A stretch of 27,197 nucleotides of DNA from a virus, in IMG/VR virus record IMGVR_UViG_3300046507_000741, positions 1-27,197 of that record; one strand, written 5' to 3'. Shown piece after piece: positions 1-5,403 of this stretch. The notes under the pieces are model-generated. The model did not search any database, was not told where the DNA came from, and saw only the letters and a program-made list of their open reading frames with translations. Each line of letters opens with the position of its first letter. The stretch's first letter is position 1. Made by a program: the position numbers and the translations under genes.

Positions 1-39
1 GGCGAGCGTGTTGGGCATTCAGAACTCCAGGGTGAGGGT

Positions 40-56
40 GGCGAACCGCGTTCGCC
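40..56. repeat. Palindrome family copy (diverged, left edge)
   Basis: GGCGAAC-CGC-GTTCGCC is a 7-bp inverted repeat with a 3-nt centre. It matches the window-wide consensus TGCGAACCNGGTTCGCA at 13 of 16 non-centre positions. It lies 73 bp upstream of the plus-strand gene start at 129, so here it could act as an operator. Membership of the family is plausible but not certain because of the mismatches. Confidence 0.45.
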
Positions 57-84
57 TGTAGTCGCGGCTGACGTTCAAGTGACG

Positions 85-98
85 TCGCCACGTGGCGA
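85..98. promoter_or_regulatory. 14-bp perfect palindrome, operator candidate
   Basis: TCGCCACGTGGCGA reads the same on both strands. It ends 30 bp before the ATG at 129, a position typical for a repressor or activator site controlling that gene. No clear -35/-10 pair is visible around it. The operator role is inferred from position and symmetry only. Confidence 0.35.
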
Positions 99-128
99 TG
101 CTTAGATGGGCAAAAGGGAGATCAGCCG

Positions 129-737
129 ATGCAGGCCGTCGCGATTGCTTGGGACAAGTATGACGACGAGGCCAAACGCCTCGCAGAGATCGTCGAGGCC
201 TTCGGCGAGAAGCCGATCCGCGCTCAGCGGCAGCCGTTGGCGGGCCCGAACGACGTTCTCATGTGGATCGGCGATCCAGATCACTGGGCCACAGTCGGCC
301 TTGCTGTTCTGGTTTTCCTGCGCGGAAAGATCGCTGACGACGCCTATGATTTTCTCAAGAAGCGAATGCTGGCAAAGTTCGGAGGGCGGGCGGCCCCCGA
401 AGCTCCGGATGCGACCATCGAGGCAATTACCGCAATCGTGCGCGAAATGCGTGCCAAGGGAGGAACCTTTCAGCTCAAGGTCTCGTACGAAGCGCCGCCG
501 CCGGCCGGGGGCGACGCTGTCGTGATCGTGAGCCCCCTGATCCACTACTTCCCCCCGCTCGACGAGGGCGGAGCCGGAGAGATTATGGTCGCGCGACACC
601 TCGTGGAGACCGCCTTGAACGCAGAGACGCTGGCCACTGCCTCGCCCGAACGCGATGCTCTCTTAGAGGAGAGCAATTGGAGCGGCGTCGACCACATCCT
701 TGTGCTCCCCGATCCGCCAGGACAGGACGACGGCTAG
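129..737 (+). CDS. Hypothetical protein, convergent to the late operon
   Basis: A 202-residue protein I do not recognise. The start is chosen because a purine-rich Shine-Dalgarno (AAAGGGAG, 113-120) sits 8 nt before the ATG. Residues about 50-68 form a short hydrophobic stretch (WATVGLAVLVFLRG), followed by an amphipathic, lysine-rich helix; the C-terminal third is acidic. No catalytic motif is evident. It is the only plus-strand gene here and runs toward the end of the minus-strand lysis cassette, so it is either a phage accessory gene (moron) with its own promoter or the first flanking host gene. Two inverted repeats upstream (40-56 and 85-98) suggest separate regulation. That it is a real gene is well supported; its function is unknown. 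Confidence 0.7.
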   Translation: MQAVAIAWDKYDDEAKRLAEIVEAFGEKPIRAQRQPLAGPNDVLMWIGDPDHWATVGLAVLVFLRGKIADDAYDFLKKRMLAKFGGRAAPEAPDATIEAITAIVREMRAKGGTFQLKVSYEAPPPAGGDAVVIVSPLIHYFPPLDEGGAGEIMVARHLVETALNAETLATASPERDALLEESNWSGVDHILVLPDPPGQDDG

Positions 738-782
738 TCGATCAATCGGCAGACCTCTTTATCCCCGGCCCCGGCCCCGGCC

Positions 783-799
783 GCTTGCGCCACGCAAGC
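783..799. terminator. Hairpin between convergent genes, weak bidirectional terminator
   Basis: GCTTGCG-CCA-CGCAAGC is a perfect 7-bp stem with a 3-nt loop in the 69-bp gap between the convergent genes ending at 737 and 807. It is flanked by three tandem CCCCGG units (763-780). No T-tract follows on either strand, so it is not a canonical intrinsic terminator; it may still slow or end transcription, or shield 3' ends. Confidence 0.35.
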
Positions 800-806
800 C
801 GGAAGA

Positions 807-1097
807 TCAGGCAGGGTCGCTGCCCGACCGCTGCGCGGCGTGCGCGATATCAAGCGCCCTGGTGGTCTGTTCGCGCGCCTCGGCCGTGGCCTTGCTCGAC
901 GTGTAGAGGAAGCCGAGCACGCTGTTGAGGAAGCCCGTCACCACGATGGCGCTGGCCAGCGTCTTGAAGAACTCCGACGGCTCGACGCCGGGCGCGGGTT
1001 TAGCCAGCCACAGCACCCATCCGCTCATCAGATACATTCCCACGGCCATCCAGCCGCGCTGGTCGGGCCAGCCCGGCCCCTTGAATGACGAAGTCAT
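807..1097 (-). CDS. Putative holin, two transmembrane segments
   Basis: This 96-residue protein has two hydrophobic segments (about residues 15-32 and 46-66) separated by a short Pro-rich turn, and a hydrophilic helical tail. That layout and size fit class II-type phage holins, which form inner-membrane lesions that time lysis. Its ATG overlaps the stop of the upstream coiled-coil gene as ATGA (1094-1097), so the two are probably translationally coupled. It is the last gene of the rightward-starting late operon, a common place for holins. The family was not identified by name, so the holin call rests on topology, size and context; another small membrane protein is possible. Confidence 0.55.
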   Translation of the reverse strand: MTSSFKGPGWPDQRGWMAVGMYLMSGWVLWLAKPAPGVEPSEFFKTLASAIVVTGFLNSVLGFLYTSSKATAEAREQTTRALDIAHAAQRSGSDPA

Positions 1098-1555
1098 GCT
1101 GTCTCTCCCATGGGTTTGAGTTCCCCGTCCTTCAGTTCGAAGAAGGCGGGTTCCGCCGGCAGCTCCATGCCGCTGGCGATCATTTGTCGGCGGTGCGCTG
1201 CGATCGTTGCTTCGAGCTGGCGGTTTCGGCCGCGCAGGAGGGCGATCTCAGCGTCCTTCTGCGCTACGGTCAGGGCGTTGCTGTGCTGAATGTCGTGAAT
1301 TTCTTGGCGGAGCTTCTCGACCTCGGCGACCCAGTGATCGACCTCTTCGCGAAGACGCTGGATGATGTCAGCGGTCTCTTCCCGGACAAGCCGCGCCAGG
1401 TCGAGTTTTGCGACTTGGCGAGCCGCGGCTGAGGCTACGGCGTCCGCGCGCCGCTTGGAGCCAGCATCCAGCCACTTATTGAGGGCCCATCCGGCAGCTG
1501 TCGCGACGGCGACCACATGCGCCCAATACTTTTCGATCGCCGTGGGGAGATCCAT
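1094..1555 (-). CDS. Membrane-anchored coiled-coil protein, i-spanin candidate
   Basis: A 153-residue protein with one N-terminal hydrophobic segment (about residues 10-27) and a long charged heptad-like region (about 50-125) rich in Glu, Arg, Leu and Gln. A single N-terminal anchor followed by a periplasmic coiled coil is the architecture of Rz-type inner-membrane spanins, which link to an outer-membrane lipoprotein to disrupt the envelope. A lipoprotein gene lies 0.4 kb upstream (1983-2159), although not overlapping as in lambda Rz/Rz1. A strong Shine-Dalgarno (AGGAG) stands 8 nt before the ATG. The holin candidate follows with an ATGA overlap. Alternative: a generic phage coiled-coil structural protein. 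The spanin role is inferred. Confidence 0.5.
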   Translation of the reverse strand: MDLPTAIEKYWAHVVAVATAAGWALNKWLDAGSKRRADAVASAAARQVAKLDLARLVREETADIIQRLREEVDHWVAEVEKLRQEIHDIQHSNALTVAQKDAEIALLRGRNRQLEATIAAHRRQMIASGMELPAEPAFFELKDGELKPMGETA

Positions 1556-1608
1556 TGCACGCTCCTACCTCCCGACCGCACGGCCCGGGCAATGGCTGTT
1601 GGTGAAAG

Positions 1609-1995
1609 TCAGGTGGAGATCGAAACCCAGCCCGGCCCGCCGGCCGCCTGGCGCTTGATCCAGGTGTAAGGCAGCACCGCCCACGGCTCGACGAAGGGGC
1701 GGCGGTTATCGAGCACATAGACGCCCTGGTCGGTGTCGACGGTCAGGACCGCGTGCCCCTCGCCCGAGGGCACGGTGCAAACGGCCAGGCGAAGGGCGGA
1801 GACCGGCCAATCCAGGGCGAGCAACGCCTGGCGCTTGGCCAGGGCGTAATCCTCGCAATCGCCTTGGCGGTCAGCGACCGTCCACAGCTCCTCGACGCCG
1901 TACAGCGACAGGTCGGTGCGATAGCCGACCCGGGCGTTGACGTCTCGCTGAACGGACTCGAGCTGCCGCCAGCGCTCGCCGGTCAGGGTGAACAT
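1609..1995 (-). CDS. Transglutaminase-like cysteine peptidase (BTLCP/LapG-type)
   Basis: A 128-residue protein carrying the signature of bacterial transglutaminase-like cysteine peptidases (DUF920 group). The GDCEDYALAKR motif places the catalytic Cys at residue 47; His81 in GHAVL and Asp96 in VLDNR complete a C-H-D triad. Characterised relatives such as LapG are periplasmic and cut surface adhesins. Members are usually longer with a signal peptide; this one starts almost directly at the catalytic domain and has no signal peptide, so it either acts in the cytoplasm, is released at lysis, or works in the virion. It overlaps the preceding lipoprotein gene by 13 bp. Its place among lysis genes makes a murein-peptide or envelope-protein target plausible, but no substrate can be read from the sequence. 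Confidence 0.75.
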   Translation of the reverse strand: MFTLTGERWRQLESVQRDVNARVGYRTDLSLYGVEELWTVADRQGDCEDYALAKRQALLALDWPVSALRLAVCTVPSGEGHAVLTVDTDQGVYVLDNRRPFVEPWAVLPYTWIKRQAAGGPGWVSIST

Positions 1996-2159
1996 GACGG
2001 GTCACCCTGGTGGACGGCGCAGAACGCCGCCCACCCCGGCGGAGGGGCCGCGATCGGACCATCCGCCATCTGCCCCGACGCCGGCGGCGCCGAGGCACAG
2101 CCGACCAGGATCAGACCGGCGACCAGGAGGCCGCCGCGCTTGAAGAACAGCTTGCACAT
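1983..2159 (-). CDS. Small lipoprotein (58 aa), o-spanin-like candidate
   Basis: A short gene that size filters easily miss. The product begins MCKLFFKRGG, then has a hydrophobic stretch ending in the lipobox LVGC with the lipidated Cys at residue 21. The mature part is only 38 residues, rich in Pro, Ala and Gly, with two more Cys (47 and 56). A good Shine-Dalgarno (GAGGAG) precedes the ATG by 6 nt. It starts 26 bp after the SGNH hydrolase gene and its last codons overlap the peptidase start at 1995 in another frame. Small Pro-rich lipoproteins in lysis cassettes are often outer-membrane spanins (Rz1-like). That role is inferred; it could instead be a lipoprotein moron that changes the lysogen surface. 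Confidence 0.7.
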   Translation of the reverse strand: MCKLFFKRGGLLVAGLILVGCASAPPASGQMADGPIAAPPPGWAAFCAVHQGDPSCSP

Positions 2160-2185
2160 GATGGTCTCCTCGCGGCCCGCCCCGA

Positions 2186-3745
2186 TCAGGCGGCCAGAGC
2201 GTCGGGCACGGCGACATTGTCGTTCGCGCCGACCAGCACCGCCGGCGGCAGGGCGAAGTTGTCGTTCGCCCCGACCACCACGCCACGCTCAGCCACGATC
2301 GTACGCAGCCACTTGACGATGTCGTCGGTCAGACGGCGGGCCAGATAGGTGTGACCGACGACGCCGGGGTGGATCAGGTCGTTGACGAAGTAGAGGTCCG
2401 AGTTGCCGCCGGTGGAGTTGACCGCCCAGGCGTCGACCGTGGCCGTGACCGCCCCGGTCCAGGACAGAGCGGTCGAGCCGTTGGTCAGGGTCGCGGCCTT
2501 GTTGACGCCGCCCGTCGCCGTCTGGAACGTGACGGTGTAGGAGCCCGTCGCGCCGCTCCAGGCGGCCGTCAGGGTGGCGCTGGTGGCCGCCGTCGGGGCG
2601 CTGGTGAACGTCAGCGGTCCGGAGCGGGCGAGACCGCCGTAGCCGGCCCCGACGCCGTTCTGCCAATTCTCGGCATAGGTGTCGATGAACAGCATGCGGT
2701 CGTCCTTGACCGCGTCGAAGCCGGCCTTGACCGCGTCGGAGATCGCCTGCGAGGGCGCCTGTCCCGGACCGCGCCAGGGACCGGTGACCACGAACAGAGC
2801 GTTCGGCTGGAGGACGCGGGCACGGGTCAGCGTGGCCTTGACCGCCGTGGTGATGTCGGCCGGGACCGCCGACCCGTCGTTGATGCCGAACGACCAGCCG
2901 ACGAGGGCCGCGTTCGGGTAGTCCGCCAGCATCTCGACCCGTGGCACGGCGTCATTCGGCGCGCCGGCCAGCCACCCCGTCCCGCCGATGCCTGCGGCGA
3001 CGGTGTTCCAGTTGTTCATCCGGCCCAGCTGCATGATGTAGCCGTCGCCAGGGTTCAGCAGGTCGCCGTAGGGAGGCCCTTCGCCCCAGCTGTCGGCTTC
3101 CCAGATGACGAGAGGGCCGATGACGGGGGCCGGCCAAACCGAGTACGGCTTGCGGACCGTGATCCCGGTGATGGTCGTGGTGGCCTTGTTGAAGCGGAAC
3201 TCGATCCGGCGCAGCTTGGCCGAGCCGAGGGCGACCTTCTTCTGAACATTCGGCGTGACGGTGTTGAACGGGCTGCCGGCCAGCGGCTTGCCGTCGGCAT
3301 AGATCTCGTAGCGCCCGGTGTTGGCGTAGAACTCGAAATCCGGCGCGTCGGTGTAGCAGACGAAGCCGCCGTTGTTGTACCGGACCCTAAGCGCGGCGGT
3401 CGGGCTCTTGCCGCCGCCGACCGGGTTGCAGTTGGCGGGGTCGTTCAGGAACTTGCCGCCGTCATAGTCCAGGCCGGTGAGCTGCGAGACCTGGGTGGTC
3501 TCGGTGACCGTCGCCGGGACCGTCACCGACGGGTCGTAGCCCTTGTCGACGCCGGCCAGCAGGCGGGCTGCGAGGGTGTATTTCGAGACGGCGACCTTGC
3601 TGGCGCTCACGCCGCTCAAGGCAGCCTTGGCGGCGGGGCCGTCGACCTGGGCGAAGGCTTGCGGGGTGAAGGCGGGCTGCGCGCAGAGCAACAGCACGCC
3701 GAGGGCGGCGAGGATCGCCGTCCTGATGCGTTTGACGATCGTCAT
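2186..3745 (-). CDS. Secreted SGNH/GDSL-type hydrolase with Ig-like insertion
   Basis: A 519-residue protein. Residues 1-32 form a signal peptide (likely cut after AFA). A beta-rich N-terminal domain (about 100-205) precedes an SGNH hydrolase core: Ser219 in WEADSWGEG (the usual GDS is ADS here), a block II Gly in GIGG, Asn289 in SFGIND, and Asp456/His459 in NDLIHPG. An Ig-like segment (about 374-437) interrupts the core between blocks III and V. The C-terminus carries two VGANDN motifs 14 residues apart. Such enzymes remove O-acetyl or other ester groups from polysaccharides; beside a tail spike this suggests capsule or exopolysaccharide de-esterification. The ATG overlaps the upstream stop (ATGA). 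The fold is a confident call; the substrate is unknown. Confidence 0.8.
   Translation of the reverse strand: MTIVKRIRTAILAALGVLLLCAQPAFTPQAFAQVDGPAAKAALSGVSASKVAVSKYTLAARLLAGVDKGYDPSVTVPATVTETTQVSQLTGLDYDGGKFLNDPANCNPVGGGKSPTAALRVRYNNGGFVCYTDAPDFEFYANTGRYEIYADGKPLAGSPFNTVTPNVQKKVALGSAKLRRIEFRFNKATTTITGITVRKPYSVWPAPVIGPLVIWEADSWGEGPPYGDLLNPGDGYIMQLGRMNNWNTVAAGIGGTGWLAGAPNDAVPRVEMLADYPNAALVGWSFGINDGSAVPADITTAVKATLTRARVLQPNALFVVTGPWRGPGQAPSQAISDAVKAGFDAVKDDRMLFIDTYAENWQNGVGAGYGGLARSGPLTFTSAPTAATSATLTAAWSGATGSYTVTFQTATGGVNKAATLTNGSTALSWTGAVTATVDAWAVNSTGGNSDLYFVNDLIHPGVVGHTYLARRLTDDIVKWLRTIVAERGVVVGANDNFALPPAVLVGANDNVAVPDALAA
2217..2282 (-). repeat. Two 24-bp repeats encoding VGANDN motifs
   Basis: Positions 2217-2240 and 2259-2282 are near-identical at DNA level (about two mismatches) and 42 bp apart, in frame. 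They encode the two VGANDN units at the C-terminus of the SGNH hydrolase, suggesting a recent in-frame duplication or a selected short anchor motif. Confidence 0.6.
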
Positions 3746-4560
3746 TGGAAGAACCCGAAGGGCATGGACGTGCCGCCGTAGACCGACACCGTCAGGCGAT
3801 AGAGGACCCCGGTTTGAGCCTCATAGAGGGTCTCGTTGGCCAGGGTGGTGAAGCTGTAGATGGTCGATCCGGCCGCGGTGATCGGCAACCAGGTCGTGCC
3901 GCTATCCAGCGAGCGAGCCAGGTAGACCGTGCTCCCGCCGAGGCTGGACCCCGGCGTGGTCGAGCCGGTGGCGTAGAGCGTCAGATTGAACGGCCGGCCC
4001 GCCGCCGGCGCGAAGGTGGCCGAGCTGGTCACGGACGACAGCGTGCCCGTGACCGCCGTCACGCCGCTGGCCGACCAGGCCGGCTTGGTCAGGTCATTGT
4101 GCACCGTGTCCAGCTTGTTCGCCGCCGTGGCCTGGGCGGCGGCGGTGGCGAGGCCCGTGACCTTGCCGTCGATCGACGCGAGGCTTCCATTGGCCGTGGC
4201 CTGGTTGGCGGCCGTCGAGACGCCCGAGAGTGTCACCGCCAGCGGCGCGGCCAGCAGCGCTCGCACCTGTTCCAGCTTGGCGTCGGTCGCCAGGGCCGCC
4301 GTGGTCAATTGAGCCTGGGTCAGGCCGTTGGTGACGACCGTCCCGTCACCCAGCACCAACACGGCGATGGGAGCACCGCCGGAGGTCTTGCCCTCCATCA
4401 CGTGGCAGGGGTGATAGACCTCCGCGACGTTGACCGAGCACGTCGTCAGCACATGGCCGGCGGCGTTCTTGATCGAGATGTCGTCCGCCCTCGCCTGGGC
4501 GACGCCCAAGGCGAAGGCCGCGACGGCCAAGGCCGCCGCGATCCTTTTGAACCGAAACAT
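3742..4560 (-). CDS. Signal-peptide phage protein of unknown function
   Basis: A 272-residue protein. Residues 1-25 are a clear Sec signal peptide with an A-R-A cleavage site before DD. A central region (about 110-165) is made of Ala/Thr/Asn-rich, helix-prone segments with repeated NQATANGSLASIDGK-like units typical of phage spacer helices. The C-terminal half is beta-rich with many Ser/Thr/Gly and ends in Phe-Gln. A Shine-Dalgarno AGAGGA lies 8 nt upstream of the ATG. It sits between a cadherin-like tail protein and the SGNH hydrolase, overlapping the latter by ATGA, so it probably belongs to the same adsorption or surface-modification module. No enzymatic motif was seen. It could be a virion fibre component or an exported surface protein. 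Confidence 0.7.
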   Translation of the reverse strand: MFRFKRIAAALAVAAFALGVAQARADDISIKNAAGHVLTTCSVNVAEVYHPCHVMEGKTSGGAPIAVLVLGDGTVVTNGLTQAQLTTAALATDAKLEQVRALLAAPLAVTLSGVSTAANQATANGSLASIDGKVTGLATAAAQATAANKLDTVHNDLTKPAWSASGVTAVTGTLSSVTSSATFAPAAGRPFNLTLYATGSTTPGSSLGGSTVYLARSLDSGTTWLPITAAGSTIYSFTTLANETLYEAQTGVLYRLTVSVYGGTSMPFGFFQ

Positions 4561-4575
4561 GGATGTTCCTCTGGG

Positions 4576-5361
4576 TTAGATGACGGTGAACAGGGCGTTG
4601 CCGTCTTCGGAAAAATCGAGCTCACCGTCGGTGACGACGTTGACCACTGTGAGGGTGAACCCGGCGCGCAGGCGGGTGTCGCCGTCGTCGACGGCGCCCT
4701 CGACCACAATGTCGACCGAAGGCTCGGCCGACGCGTCGGCCTGTCGGGCCAGGATCAGCTTGAAGCCGTCCTCGATCTCGATCAGGCCGTCACCGTCGTT
4801 GGCCAGGCTGTAAGTCAGCTCGGCACCCGGGGGATCGACGCTCAGCAATCCCACGACGGCGCCCGGTTCGAGATCTTCCATGAACTCGCACGCCGAGACT
4901 TGGATTTGCGGCACGATGCTGGTCAGGCGCCCGCCTGCGGTTCGGACGATGCGCGTCGCGCTGACGGCCCGCGTCAGCACGCTCCGCCCGGCGTCATGGC
5001 CCACCCGGGCCTTGCCGATCGGCACCGCCGAGACGGCGAACAGCACGACAACCTCATCAGTGCCATCGGCCCAGCTCAGGAACAGCGCGCCATCGTAAGT
5101 CCCCTCAAGCCACACTTCCCGCACCAACTTATCGACCGTAAACCGGACGACGTTCGGGGTCAGGACTTCCAGGTTCTCACCCAGGTCGTAGCTGAGGGAC
5201 GCTGCAGGGTCTCCACGGCGCTCCAGCTGCACGCGCGCGGCGACGACCTGGCCGAGAGGCTCGGGTGTACCGTCGCCGTGCTCCAGCACCCAGTCGTACG
5301 AGAAGTCCGCGCCGAGGATCGCGACATAGGGCGAAACCTCGCGCGCTGGGGCGAAAGCCAT
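4576..5361 (-). CDS. Tail-associated protein with cadherin-like C-terminal domain
   Basis: I place the start at 5361 (261 residues) because ACGGAG lies just upstream, while the upstream in-frame ATG at 5376 has no ribosome site. The N-terminal half is beta-rich and reminiscent of domains that precede receptor-binding modules in baseplate proteins. Residues about 165-245 contain features of cadherin-like repeats (AELTYSLANDGDG, then alternating acidic and hydrophobic strands), a fold often involved in calcium-dependent adhesion. It follows the tail spike gene by about 40 bp and precedes the signal-peptide protein. A structural adhesin or spike accessory role is likely; no enzyme motif is visible. 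The family is not recognised with certainty. Confidence 0.6.
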   Translation of the reverse strand: MAFAPAREVSPYVAILGADFSYDWVLEHGDGTPEPLGQVVAARVQLERRGDPAASLSYDLGENLEVLTPNVVRFTVDKLVREVWLEGTYDGALFLSWADGTDEVVVLFAVSAVPIGKARVGHDAGRSVLTRAVSATRIVRTAGGRLTSIVPQIQVSACEFMEDLEPGAVVGLLSVDPPGAELTYSLANDGDGLIEIEDGFKLILARQADASAEPSVDIVVEGAVDDGDTRLRAGFTLTVVNVVTDGELDFSEDGNALFTVI

Positions 5362-5403
5362 GGCGTGCTCCGTCATTGTTGAGGGCGTGAGTTGACGCCA
5401 GCG

